Numbered from the stretch's first letter, positions 51,314 to 62,724 are shown. The stretch: 64,000 nucleotides of DNA from Isochrysis galbana (GCA_018136815.1 CM030931.1:6592399-6656398); one strand, 5' to 3'. The notes: a model not told the origin generated them from the sequence alone. Translations and numbers: made by a program.

Positions 51314-54276
51314 ATGGCGAGCGCGCCCATCTGCACTGCCGCCTTCCTTGGCCTCGCCCTTGTCGGCATGCCCCCACCCCGCGTCAGCCGCACACCCCTC
51401 AAGCTGTGGATGTCGCAGCAGGTCTCAGAAGATGAAGCAGTGCAGGCTGGCTATGCAGCAGGAGTTGCTGCGGGTCAGGACGCGGCGCGGGCGAGTGGCT
51501 CCTCTGGCCAGGTGAAAAATCGGGGGAGGGCCTTTAGCGTCATCCTCAAGACTAAGCCGCTTGGGCTCCTGCTTGAGGAGAATCCTAGCGGTCGGGGTGT
51601 CTCCGTCTCAGAAATTACCAACGGGACAGCGGCAGCACGGAGAGGCGGCATTGAGGTGGGCGACTACGTGATCGGCATCTCTAGTCAGCAGCAGAGCGCA
51701 GACTTGACCTGGCTCAACCTTTCTGAGGTGCAGGAGCTCGTGGCTCAGGCTAGGACACCGGTCACGCTCCAACTGCGGCGTGGCGGGCCTGAACCATGGA
51801 CCATCCAGAGGGATAGCCAAGGACTCTCAGTTGATGACATGATTGACGAGACCCGACGCGAGTTTGGCACTTTGCTAGATGATGAGTAAGTCAGCAGCCT
51901 CCCACTCAGTCGGCACCTTCTCACCTTAATCACGCCGTCAGGGGCTGGCGTCGATCAGAATGGTGAAGCGGCGTTGTGCATCTCGTGGCCACACTCCACC
52001 TGTAGTAAAATGGATGGGAAATCAGCGACCGCTGAGCACCGCCACCCCTCGCATCGGCAGCCAGGAGGACGCGCTACGCGCTGCGTTTGCCGCCATAAAG
52101 GAGGAGGAGGTCCGCTCAGCGAAAGAGAACGCAGGAGCAGGAGGATTTGAGTCGATCGCTCTCCGTTCGGCAAGCAAGCTCTCATATGAGTTGCGTGCCT
52201 TCACCCTCGGAGTGCAGGTGAGCAGCCACCTCACGCCATGCCTCTCAACCGTATGCTGGTGTCCTCGACCCACACCCCTGCCGCCCATTCCTTGGTCTGC
52301 AGGAGTCTCTTGCGCGAGTCGTGCAACTTGCAACAAATCGTGCCCTCCTCGATTCCAAGGTAGCCATCAAAAGTGCGGAGTACTTGCTGCGCCGCGCAAT
52401 TTTTGATAGTGGGCGTGTGCTGGCTGCGGGACGAGTGGCACTCGCCCTTGGCGCCGCGCCCACAGATGCTGATCGCAAAGCTCAAGCGGAGGTGTCCCCA
52501 TTCGCGGCCCGGCTCTCAAAAATCAACAACGTACGGCAGCTGGGCAGAGCCTCGACAGAGAGCCAGCGCGCATTGGGCGCCGCCATAGAAGAAGAGGAAA
52601 AGACGCGGGAACAACTATTGGCCGAGAAGGCCGCTGCAGAGGAAGCACTCCGCCGCGAAGCAGCTGATCTCTTGCGCGAAGCAATTGGCGGTATCGAGGA
52701 ATGGGTAAGGGAGGCACGAAGGCGTGAGGAGCAGCGATCCAAGCAAGAAAGACAGGATGTAAATACCTCAAATGGCGCGGCCGCGACGCCTAGTAGAGGC
52801 CCCAACTGGCTCCGGCTGCAGCAGCGAGCTCGCGTCGTCGGCGGCGAGCTCGGCGCAGCGCTCAGTATATCGCTGGAGGAGCTGCGTTCCGACTTCTCAG
52901 CCTACGTGGAATTAGATGCGCAGGGGCAGCTACCAACGCTAGTAGAGGAAGCCGAGGATGCTGCAGCAGCGGCCACAGGCTCGTTGCGTGGCGGCGGCAT
53001 TGGAAGTGTCCTGAACAATGGGATGCTTGGTGGCCTGTCTGTGGGAGACGACTCATCAAAGCGTCGAGAGCGCGCAGCGCGTCTCGAAACGGACCTCGAG
53101 ATAAAGAAGGCGAAGTTGGCCGCCACAGTTGCCTCTCGAGCGTCGAAGGATGTGAGCGATGCCGCCGTCTATGGCGTCCTCCCCACTGCAAAGGCCATCT
53201 CCAAGGTGGCCGCACAACGTGCCGCAGAGAAGATTGCAAGCACCATGGGCAGCGCCGTTGGCAGCAAGCCTCGACAGGGGGTTTCACGCAGTCGTGAATC
53301 GCCCGAGGGTTCGGGCAACTTCTTGAGGGATGTGGCCTCACAGATTGCTGATGAATACAAGCGAGATATTGAGCGAGGCGCCAAGTACGGGCCACTAGCA
53401 GACGCTGCAGATGTGTTCAAGGGCCCTACAAAGGCGATCAAGAAGGACCTGGAAGACGTGGCTGCCCTGGGGCTGTCCGCCTTGAACGGACTTCTCGCGC
53501 CCTCCCCTAGTGCAACCAACGCTAGCACGCGGGTGCTTGAGGACTTCGATGCTTCAAGGAGGGGTACACTTGCAGACGGCGAGGCCGATCGTACCGATCG
53601 TATCACTCGCAGTGTGGGGGAGCAGACACCCGCTGTGGATCCTTCTACGATGGAGCAGGCCACGCAACACGCTCCCTCCGCTCCAAGTAGGCAGCAGAAG
53701 GTGGCCTCGCCTCCTCCCGCGCCACGTGCCCTAGAGGTGGAGGTTATTGAGGTTGAGAGTTTCGTGGTGGAGGCAAGGGCTTCGTACACAGAGGATATTG
53801 ATATTCCAGAGGACGAGACGACCAAAATGGATGGCGGCTCACGTACTCTCCCGGAACCGTCGGGAGGTTCTCGTGGAATGGGGACACGCATTGCCGGTGC
53901 TGGCGATGAATTCGACATTGGCTCTGGTATAGTGGTACAAACACGTACTCGAGATGCTAAGACAAGCGGCGTGGACGACGTACGTGAAGCGAGCGACGAT
54001 GCTCTGGATATCGACGTATCCGCACAGGTCGAAGAAGACGTCGAAGAAGTGCGCAACGAGAGACGTGCAAAGGTGCTCGATGCATCTTTGGTTTTATTGG
54101 AACTCGGTGTCCAACGAGTGGGCACCATACTCGGCCGCGTAATGACCACGGAGGAAGGCCGCTCGTGGGAGCTCCTGCAGAGCTTGCAGGAGCGCGACAA
54201 AACTAAGATGGCAAGGAGCGCCAAGGCCACCGCGGCTCTTCTCGAGGAGATCATCAACCTCGTCGGGCGGAAGTAA
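51314..54276 (+). CDS. Large PDZ-domain/coiled-coil protein with plastid-type leader, unknown
   Basis: Three exons (51314-51885, 51959-52217, 52303-54276; introns 73 and 85 bp) give 934 residues. The leader MASAPICTAAFLGLALVGMP is followed by a basic stretch, as in plastid-directed proteins. Residues about 70-165 form a PDZ domain: KTKPLGLLLEENPSGRGVSV, NGTAAARRGGIEVGDYVIGI and VQELVAQARTPVTLQLRRGG. The long last exon is helical: a Glu/Ala/Arg coiled coil (EEEKTREQLLAEKAAAEEAL) near residues 355-430, then acidic, Ser-rich disordered sequence and a C-terminal helix ending LLEEIINLVGRK. No enzyme domain is recognised, so a scaffolding or membrane-tethering role is a guess. The exon 2 acceptor (GATCAG at 51958) is chosen because it alone keeps the frame, and it lacks a good pyrimidine tract. 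Confidence 0.8.
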
Positions 54277-54794
54277 CGGAGTACTGGTTCCTTTCCGGCG
54301 CTCACTTTGGAGCTGCTGCTGTGTACCGCCTAGTCTTCTCGCACCTGAGGTGATGACAAGCCGTCACCTCGTGTTGATGATGATTCGCATGCACCATGCT
54401 GATTGTGTCACTTCTGTGAAATTGATTCTTAAACAGACTTGCGGGCTCGCGGATCTGACGCACAATGGGCTCATAGCGGCCTAGTTAGTGTTCGTCATCT
54501 AACAGGCACACGAGTATTCTACTCTTTGGCGTCCCATCCATCTAGGAAATGTATCGCTGTCTAGTGTGCCTGTTCCTTGGCCGTTTTGGCGCCACGATTA
54601 GGAAGGTGCATATTCTTCGCATGAACATCCTTTGCTCTCCGGAAGGTCGCATTCCGTCGAATATGGGATAGACTTGATATTGATATGAGCCATGTACATA
54701 TGTGGATGGTGCAGCTGTAGTAGCACACGAGGTGGGTACAACGTACAACATACAATATACAATCCATCCGAGTAGGGGTAGGGGTAAAAAATAA
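54277..54794. other. 3' flank of the PDZ gene, no gene seen
   Basis: No supported frame. Repeat L begins at about 54795. Confidence 0.5.
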
Positions 54795-55745
54795 TTCTTG
54801 AAGATGCCTGCTACGCTGCTAAGTCCTCCTCCCTCATCCGGGGCCTCGCTGGACAACGCCTTCGTCCCTACCTCGCTTCCCTTCCCGCCCCCCGAACTAA
54901 GTTTATACTTAGCTCGCCCATGGGGGGGCACGAGCCCCCCCCTCTCTCCACTCCTCCCCTGCCATGGGGGAGGAACCACCCATCCTCCTGGCACGCCTGA
55001 TGGCTTGCCAGGAGGCCACTGCCCTGCTGACCCTCTCTCCCACTGACAGGCTCGCCTGATTCGCCCATCCTGGCCCGGCGTGGCCAGCCCATTGCTCCAA
55101 CCCCTCCTCCCCCCCTGTTCGACAGGCAGACAGGTGCAGCGTGGGGGCCCCTGAGGCTCAGGAGCGCCAGCGAGGGAGAGGCAGGGGAGGCCAGGGCCCA
55201 GCCCCAGCCTCCTCTGCCCCCAGAGCTGGCCTCCATGAGCCTCCAGGGTCGCCAATGGGCAGCTGCAGGCCTGCCGCAGGCGCGCCATCGCGCGTGCCGC
55301 AGGAGAGGGGAGAGAGAGCGCGGAGAAGGGGGTGGGCGGAGCGGAGCTCCGCCCACCGAAAAGTAGGTAAGTCCCGCACCTGTTTACAGGATAAGTCGGG
55401 ACTGAGGTCGCCGCCCACTCGGAGACACAGGAGGAAGAGAGGGAACAGATCACCGGGGGGAGGCGCGGGCCACCGGACCATATCTAAGCCTTTCACCCCA
55501 ATCCCCCTAGTAGTGCACGGGGGGAGCCGCCTGATGGCGGGGGGAGAAGGACTGGGAGCGTGGGGGTGTAGAAAGTTTTCCTACGTGAGTAGAAAGTAGA
55601 GGGTCCACGGCTGCGTGCGCGGTGAGACTATTAAAAGGTTTATTTATCCCTTCCCGCCCCCCCTCTCGTTCCTTTTTGTTCGGTTTCGGGGGGTCGGCCC
55701 ACGTACACTACTTTGGGCCTAGCGTTGGCGTTGGCGTTGGGGGAG
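54795..55745 (+). repeat. Dispersed repeat L, copy split by SINE-like element A3
   Basis: The left part is 54795-54893 and the right part 55648-55745. Together they align with the uninterrupted copy at 50641-50875 (inverse). The 15-bp duplication CCCTTCCCGCCCCCC at 54879-54893 and 55648-55662 marks the insertion point. Confidence 0.8.
54894..55647 (+). mobile_element. SINE-like element A, full-length copy A3
   Basis: A 754-bp element with head GAACTAAGTTTATACTTAG and tail ACTATTAAAAGGTTTATTTA, bounded by a 15-bp perfect target duplication. The hairpin arms GTCCCG (55371-55376) and CGGGAC (55397-55402) enclose a second CCTG/CAGG stem. A further hairpin, GGGCGGAG/CTCCGCCC, lies at 55335-55357. 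The size agrees with A1 (758 bp). Confidence 0.85.
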
Positions 55746-55904
55746 GGGGGAGCAGGCCTTTTGAGTCATGGTTGGGAGGCGGCGTTTGTTGTTACGCCGT
55801 GATGTTGGAGCCCAGCCTCTCGGCTTTCCCCAAGGGAGTCCGTGGTTGTGGGGCGCTTCGCCTCGCGCGCCCGGGGGTTATCCTTGGTTGGTCGTTCTCG
55901 TGTT

Positions 55905-55950
55905 TCGTTTTAGAGGGTGCAACCTCAGGTTTGGTTGTTTTTTTGGCAAC
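55905..55950 (+). repeat. GGTGCAACCTCAGGTTTGGTT motif, locus 5
   Basis: TAGAGGGTGCAACCTCAGGT then TTGGTTG and a T-run, the exact complement of 34505-34540. A weaker version, GGCTGCAACCGCAGGTTTGG, lies at 56188-56215. Confidence 0.6.
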
Positions 55951-56224
55951 TAACCCCATGTGGACGGTATAAGTGCGACCCCCTCGTTAAAGTACAAAAA
56001 AGTACAGGATCACGAGGCGACACGCCTACCCCCACCGCCTCTTCCGCCTTCAGCTTATTTCATCCTCCGCCTTTTCCGCCTCCAGACGTGAAGTGTTCGA
56101 GAAGTGTTCGAAGCCGTGATTGTCGATGCGTCCAGCGGAGTTTCCCATTCTTCTTGTACAAGCAGGGCGCTGATCATTGTCCGAGAGGCTGCAACCGCAG
56201 GTTTGGGTTTTTTTTTAGAAATGC

Positions 56225-56450
56225 CCCCATGAAATTGTTGTATTCAGGCCTCCTGGCATGAATATTTCGGCATGGGTACGTGCTTTCGTCGTTATATATC
56301 GTCTTCTATGTTCGTCTCGGTCACTCAAGGCGTGCAGATTCGGATTCTCCCTGGCCTCAAATCCTGGTCCGCCGATTTTCGTCTCGAAGTTCGAAGATTT
56401 GAGTTGTATTTTTACCGTTGCGTGTCCCGATAGGCATTTTGTCATTTGAC
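56225..56450 (+). repeat. Dispersed repeat F, third copy
   Basis: The same blocks in the same order as 43150-43380 (see there). The part at 56345-56430 is the complement of 26690-26765. Confidence 0.65.
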
Positions 56451-56527
56451 CGCGCATTCCCTCGCGCGCGCTGCCGCGCTGCCCGCTAAAGCAAGCCGAA
56501 TCAGCAACCAGCAACCGCAACAGTGAC

Positions 56528-56790
56528 GAGTTGAAGTGCGTCAACACTGTGTCAACACTTGTTGTGCCCTGCGTCAACACTTGTAAGAGGCCAGATGGGT
56601 TAACATCTTGCCCAAGCTACTGTAATGGGCCCTCGAGGGCGTGTCAACGTGAACCCATACGCCCTGGCCACTCCACAGCCCACCACACTAGGCAATGGCG
56701 AGTGCAATACCGAAGGGGTGTGAGTCAGTAGCAGCATAGCGGGCACCTTCAAGAATGTTTTTATAGTGGGGGGTATCGCGACGAGGTGCC
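56528..56790. repeat. Iterated GTCAACAC array, copy 2, with repeat L tail
   Basis: GTCAACAC occurs four times between 56540 and 56650, followed by CGTGAACCCATACGCCCTG (as at 1000). Then come AGCATAGCGGGCACCTTCAA and GAATG, a piece of repeat L. Confidence 0.6.
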
Positions 56791-57473
56791 CGATGTATTG
56801 CGCTATTTGAAGTGCACGAGGGCGTGTACCAATATTGGTGGCGCTTAGGGCGAATGGTAAGGTAGAAGCCTTGTGGTGTGCACTCAGGTCAAGAATGAAG
56901 CTATAGGACCGCCACGCCAAAAGCTAAGGCTAAGCTGAAGCAAGGCGAAAAATTGCGGTGGCCAATGTCATTGCACAAGTAGAAGCAGTACTTACTCGTA
57001 GCTCTTAGTTGATGGGCACGTAACAATGTGCGATTTTACGATAAAAATCTGACTTCGCCAGAATGAAGAGCATCGCGTGGATGAATGATGACCAGACTTT
57101 TTGTCAAAGATCACTTGGCCGCCGTAAGAAGGTGACAAGTAAGCACGAGCACGAGCATCTTCAAAGGAAGAAGGCAAGAGCAGCTGGGATATGCGCTCAT
57201 AGGTGATCACGTCTTGCTCTCTTGTTTGACGTCCGCCGCAGCGCCGTTTACGACTTGTCGCCTTCGTGGCATTTGCAATCGGTGTTGGTAGGTATTGTGG
57301 CGGATTGCAGTGCCAGAGCTGTGTCAGGCGTCGCATCCGCATATGCAAAGCATGTCGTGATGATGAGGGGCTTAGGCAGGTGGCTGCTCAGAAGCCTCTC
57401 GATGTAGGCATAAAAGCACATTGGGATTGAGCTCGAAAGACTTTCAGTAATTATGGGCGCCCAAAGTTTTCAG
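56791..57473. other. Intergenic, no gene supported
   Basis: The minus frame 57348-56992 has no recognisable motif. Confidence 0.45.
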
Positions 57474-59358
57474 TCAAGATTCTGAAGTGCTGGCTCCTTG
57501 CTCAACTACCTCAGGAATCTCTCTGGCCATGCCGAGTGCCGTCGCAGCCTCCTCTGCCGCGACCAAGTCAGCCAGAGAGGCGCCGCGGCGGCGCGTTGCA
57601 AGCAGCGAACGCGGTCGTCGCTTATCATGCTCAGGAGCTGCAGGCGGATCGGCGATGGCGTTGAGAAGCACCACAACGGCCGTGACATTGTCATCTGCAT
57701 GGCGCTTCAACGCAACTTCGACCAACTTCTCAGAGGCCATGGAAGCATCGGCATATGCCCGTAGCTCATTGCGCGCGAGACGCACCTGCGTGGGGCGTGT
57801 GGCGAAGGTGGTTACTGCTAAGCAGGTGAGCAAGGTGAAAGCACTCCGAGCACAGTATGCTCAGGACCCAAGGCGTATCCTTTTGAGAGGTGGATGTCAG
57901 ATATCTGAGCAGCGTGAGGACAGTGCACGGGAGCTCACCGCATCAGCTGTCGTAATGCAATCCCACAAACCGTCCGTCCCAACAATCACAAACTCGTCCT
58001 GCGGCTGAACTTCGCGTGAGCTCAGCTCAGGCACACAGCTTAGCCCGAGAGGCTTGCGACCCGTCGCGCAGTCCAAGTCGCCAAGCGCGCGTGAAACCTG
58101 TAGAAATCCGCTCAGTCGACCCGCTTCCACCTCCCCACCCGCGAGCAGCACACGTCGCCGCTCTGAATCGATCGTCACGTTGTGCTCGCACGTGAGAACC
58201 TCTGCGACGCCAGCTCGACACAAGACAGCGCGGCAATCACCGAGCCAAGCCACATGTAGATGCTCTCTTCTCGTGCTATCCGAACGAAGCATCAATACCA
58301 GCGCCGTCGTTCCACAGCAACCGCTCAGAGAAGGAGGCGGGGGCTGCGTGAGGCGGATAACGGCGCGATCTCGCGCACCTAAAACGCTCGTTGATACGTC
58401 TGAGTCCCCCGCCACATCTTGATCTTCGACAGCATGCTCCCCCGCAGCGCCTAGGCTATGCACTCGCTCGGGCTCGCGGCCCGCCGACCAGGAGGACGAG
58501 TGACCACGGCGCAGTCTGCTGCGAGAGCTCCCAGCAGCGGTGGGAACGGCGGCCGCCTTCTGCAATTGCAGCTGTAGCAGCTGCTCCTTTGCGTGGTGGA
58601 CATGCTCTTGTTGCGAGAGCTGCATCTGTCCAAGCTGACGGGCGAGGAGATCATTGTCAGTCTTGAGGAAGCCTTGGAGCAATGCCTGCTCGGCATCTTT
58701 GTCAGCCTGCACGTGATTCTGGCTGGACATGGCACGCGCATACGCCTCTGTTTCCATCACATTGAAGTGAAGTACCTGTTGGGAGCAATACAAGGTAGGA
58801 ACTGCTGGGTCTTCTCAAGTAGGCGATCCGGCAAAGCCAAGGGATTCCGCTTACTCGCCCGACCGCAGCGCTCACCTCCTTGCAGTAGTTGGATGCTTCG
58901 CCTCCGCCGTGACCGTCGTACACGCACACAAAGGCAGCATCGCCCTTGGGGGTGATGTGCACCACTGCCTCGTCCTCCATATAGGCACATCCCCCTCGGT
59001 GCGCATGGACACCAACCTTGAGGCGCGCTAGTCCACCCGGCGAAAAGCTGCGGCGCCCTTTGAACGCGATACGAGATGGAGCGTCCGCCGCCTCATCTGA
59101 TAGTTCATTCTCCGCCGGCCTTTCCTCCGCCACCGGCCAAGGTCTGCGGGCCTCGCAGCGGAGCACGTCGAGCATGTACACATCATTCAGCACATGCATT
59201 GCGGCGCCGGCCGGCCAGCTCTCGGGCGGGCCGTAGCAGATGACCTGCTTGGAAATGGTGTCACGCAGTACCATTACTTCCACCCACTTGTCGTTCGCCG
59301 TCCGCGCACGTGCCTCAAGATACGCCTGCGCCCACCCGTCGGCGGCTCTGGCGTCCAT
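57474..59358 (-). CDS. PP2C-type (PPM) protein phosphatase
   Basis: Three exons (59358-58876, 58775-57939, 57785-57474; introns 100 and 153 bp, all phase 0) give 543 residues. The enzyme is a Mg/Mn-dependent Ser/Thr phosphatase. Landmarks in order: AYMEDEAVV (about 125-133), VYDGHGG (146-152), GTTALVLML, WLGDCRAVLCR, FLQVSRALGDLD, VIVGTDGLWDCIT and HADDNVTAVVV. The DG and DN metal ligands are intact. Between GHGG and GTT is a Gln-rich coiled coil and Ser-rich insert of about 145 residues. The first 110 residues (MDARAADGWAQAYLEARART...) match nothing I recognise. The GCAG acceptor at 57786 is preferred because it gives DAVRLARNELRAYAD, the usual continuation; a nearer TTAG acceptor breaks the frame. 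Confidence 0.9.
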
Positions 59359-59394
59359 CCACAAGCGGAGTCGAATCCCTCCGCCCAAAAGGAA

Positions 59395-59600
59395 AGGGTA
59401 GGCGTGGGACGGGAATGGGGTCTGTAGGAGAGAGAGGGAATAGAGGTGGAAAGAAGGGTGTGGGGGTGTGGGGGAAGGGGTGCGATGGAGCACGGGAAAC
59501 GAGAGAGGAGAGAGGAATGAGCGAGTTTGGGAGAGTCAGCCGACGGAGCGAGCGAGGCGCCACCCGCCGCGGGGCACTCTCCTCCGTCCCCTCTCACAAC
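59395..59600 (-). promoter_or_regulatory. Purine-rich (+) tract upstream of the PP2C gene
   Basis: Mostly A and G on +, thus pyrimidine-rich on the coding strand, starting 40 bp before the start codon. Confidence 0.35.
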
Positions 59601-60035
59601 CCATAGACAGGAAGAGAGAAAGGAGGGAAGAGACTAAGGTTGGTGGGGGGCACCGTTTTTCGCTTGGTCCTACTGGTAGATAATAGATGGTGAGGAGAGG
59701 AGGAAGGGAATACAATACAGAGAGAGAGGGAGACTGGAGAGGTAGTGACGAGTAATATAAAACAGAGAGGAGAGACCAATACAAAAGGTACTCACTCGTA
59801 GAGATAGTAGTACTCCTACAACAGACGGCGAGGAGGAGAGAGACAGAGAGACAAGGCAGACCACTGGAACCCAAAATACAAAATTCTGTGAGCTTATGAT
59901 TTATTCATCCGTCATCTGATCTCTCACCTCTGATTTGTTGATTTGTTCTCAAACCTTCAAGCCAGCGCCGACGCCGTCGGCGCGTCGCCGACCGGCAGTT
60001 TCAGTTTCCGAAGGTAGCACTTATCACTCGTCACA
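59600..60035. other. Intergenic, no gene seen
   Basis: Purine-rich GAGAGA runs continue to about 59860; no frame is supported. Confidence 0.45.
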
Positions 60036-60040
60036 AAGAA

Positions 60041-60172
60041 CTAAGTTTATACTTGGTTCTCCCGGGGGGGGGGGGCACGAGCCCCCCCTCTCTCCATACC
60101 TCCCCTGCTGTGGGGAAGGAACCACGAATCACCCATCCTCCTGGCATGCCTTATGGCTTGCCAGGAGCTAAG
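60041..60172 (+). repeat. SINE-like element A, 5'-end fragment
   Basis: Head AACTAAGTTTATACTTGG, the G-run, CACGAGCCCCCCCTCTCTCC and ATGGCTTGCCAGGAG. It stops after about 130 bp, where element B begins, so it is 3'-truncated or a template switch. Confidence 0.7.
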
Positions 60173-60179
60173 CTACTTC

Positions 60180-60345
60180 GATAAGAATAAGTGGGGGTCA
60201 ATGGGGGCTTCGCGGCCCCCCTCACTCCTCACTCCAACGCGGAAACCCCCCGGCGTGGGCCCGTACAACCAACCCCAGGCCCCCTGCCTTCTAGCAGTTG
60301 TTGGACACTCATCATTCCGGGCCAGACGGCCAGACCCCTAGTGTT
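60180..60345 (+). repeat. SINE-like element B, copy 2
   Basis: ATAAGTGGGGGTCAATGGGG, GCTTCGCGGCCCCCCTCACT and GGCGTGGGCCCGTACAACCA, matching the complement of 8975-9113 and + 63070-63230. Confidence 0.65.
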
Positions 60346-60584
60346 GGGGCAGCTCGGGTGTCGATGCGTCTGTCATATAAGAGATCGGCCGGCGCGGCGG
60401 GGTGGGCGGGGAGGGAGGAGGGGGGCGGTGCGCGCTCCATGCCCCTATCGTTTTGACGATAGTTGTACCATGTCCGCTCTAGTCGGTCGCCCGCGAATGT
60501 TCAGATATTTTTTGGGACCGGAGCACATGACACATGACATTTAAGCACCCGGATTCGTCTCTACTTGCTTCTTGCACTCAACTC

Positions 60585-62724
60585 TTAGCAAATGCAGGTC
60601 GCCTCATATTTCAGCATATGCAAAGGCATAGCTTGTGTCCCATCGAAAATTACGTACTCCTCCGAGAAAGGTGCTGGGGCTTGGGAGCTGCGGCCAGCAT
60701 GCGCCCCTTTGCGAGCACTCGTCGCCACTGGTAGAGGTCTTCCCGGTACAATGATAGAATCATATCCCGGCGACGGCGCGCCACGAGCCCCATCACAACG
60801 AACGACAGTCTCAATGTTCCCCGCGGCCACACGGGCGAGCAGCAAGTGGCCGCTGCCCGCTGCAAAAGAGTGCGCACGAGAAGCGTAGCGCGAGAAATAC
60901 CAGCCTCGGCCGAATGTGATGATCCCTGGTTGCTCAGGCGGCTCCAACTCCGAGAAGCCTTGCGCAAGAATCTTTCGCAACATGGGTAGCGGGCCGGCAA
61001 AGTACAAGTTGAGCACGCGCGAGGGCTCGCATAGCTGTCGCTGGCAAGCCTCAAAACGGCTCAGAAGTCGCTCTGCAATCTGTGGCTGCACGGGGACTAC
61101 TCCAATTAGCCTCATACTTGCCAAGCCGTGCTCCCTTCGTACGGAGCTATTGACTTCCCTTTGGAGGTCTTCAATGCCCATTTTCAACTCCGCAATACCT
61201 ACTTGAGCAGTCCGAGGGTCACCACCTTTTTTTCTTGGCGTCGGCTTCTTCTCGTTGAGAATGTCAACTGCGCCTTTTGACGAGAGCGCAGGCAGCTGGA
61301 GCTCCGCTAAGCGTCCGTGACCTGATGCTTGATGCGCCCTTGCGAGTTCCAATTTGAGCTTGACATTCTCTTCGCTCAATTTCTGGTTCTGTGCTATGAG
61401 GAAATTGACGTGGTCACGCTGTGAGCAAACCTTTGAGCGGAGGTTGCCGATCTCAGCTTGAAAGCGTTGAATCAAACCCAATTCGGTCGAATATTCCTGA
61501 ACACGTGCCAGCCGCCACCTATCTATCTCCGCTTGTACATCTGACGATCTTGCGAAGTCGGCCTTGGCGTTGTCCGTAGACATTCCTGACACCTGCAATC
61601 ACCCCGGGAGAGGCTACGTGATAGGTTTAAAGGAGGGCACACACGAAAAATGGCGTCATGCTTGAAGGGGCAAATGGTTATGGTGCAATGTATCAGACCT
61701 CGCCTCGTTGTGCTTGTGTGGAAAAGAGGCAAGCATCATTCAGGACGAACAAACAGAAAGAATAACAACACACCGGTGGTGGCAGGTGTGTTGCCATCAG
61801 AATGGATCGTTCCCACGGCTCCGAAATCATGCGGTAGCGCGAGCATAGGATGGCGTCATTGTCGAAGCCATGGCGCTGGAAGAAGGGCACCGCGTTGTGA
61901 TCCGCCCAAGCAATAGCAGCAGTTGGCCGGTCACTGGTTGCCTCACCACGCAAAAGGGCATTCAGAAGGCGTGACCCGACGCCCAGCTTCTGGTAGTCAA
62001 TGTTGACGCCCAAGAGCGAGACCTGCACAATCTCGTTGCCATACCTCGCCATGGTCTCGAAGGAGAGCGCGCCGACAATACGCCCGAGCTCGGGAAGTAG
62101 AGGTGTAATCGTCTCATTGTCATGAAAAGCATGTGAAGACGAATCAAGCTCGGCCTCCTCCTCCTCTGACTCTGACTCATCTCCGGAAGTCTCATCAGCT
62201 CTGGCCTCATTGTCATCTTCGCTGCCTTTGTCTTCTGCTCCGTCCCCAAACCCCAAGTCCCGGTAAGTTTGCGAGGGCATGTGGCACGCAGGCTTGTCTG
62301 CCGCCGCGCCCACCTCAATCCCGGCGTCGTCTGCCGCTATATTACCAGACTGCTTATCAGCTGCACGCTCCGTGCTACTTATTGTGTTAGGCTTCACGAG
62401 CAACGCCTGCGAGTCCTCTGGTATCAGCATGAGGATGGTGTGGACTTTCTCACGGCTCAAATACTTGCGCAGGAAGGCTTTCCCAATATTGGGCAGCACG
62501 TGATTGTACAAAGAGATCACGTGCTCAAAGACGCCCAGCTCGTCGCTCATGGCGACCGGGGTCAGGTTCGCCACGCGGCTCCTGCGATATGCGAGCCCAG
62601 CGAGCTGCGTGCTCCCTGCGCACGATGCCGCTGCGTGCGGAGCGTCCGCATCAGCCATTCTTACCGTCCGGCGTTTGCCGCGAGCGGGCTCGGTTGTGTA
62701 GGCGGGAGGCGAGGGGGAGGGCAT
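60585..62724 (-). CDS. Fusion of GCN5-like acetyltransferase, coiled coil and PARP-like domain
   Basis: Exon 1 (62724-61774, 317 codons) and exon 2 (61592-60585) join through a 181-bp intron (GTGTGT...TTGCAG, phase 0) into 652 residues. Without splicing, exon 1 would end in a run typical of intron read-through. Residues about 45-317 are a GNAT fold: RIVGALSFETMARYGNEIVQ, the acetyl-CoA loop QKLGVGSRLL (245-254), IAWADHNAVPFFQRHGFDND and a C-terminal strand like that of GCN5/KAT14. An acidic insert (DESESEEEEAELD) lies before the core. Residues about 330-405 form a coiled coil. Residues about 513-648 resemble the PARP catalytic fold: FGRGWYFSRYASRAHSFA, HLLLARVAAGN, YDSIIVPGRP, EEYVIFDGTQAMPLHMLKYE. 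The usual HGT histidine is replaced (LYFAG). A nuclear modifying role is plausible. The alternative is two separate genes. Confidence 0.75.

Noticed and set aside
55368..55391. A 23-nt micro-intron (GTAAGT...TTTACAG) in element A
   Set aside because: Too short for splicing. The bases are explained better by the hairpin, and the 19-20 bp complementarity is conserved among copies.
57474..57833. PP2C last exon starting at the TTAG acceptor near 57823
   Set aside because: It shifts the frame relative to exon 2. The GCAG acceptor at 57786 keeps the frame and restores a typical PP2C helix.
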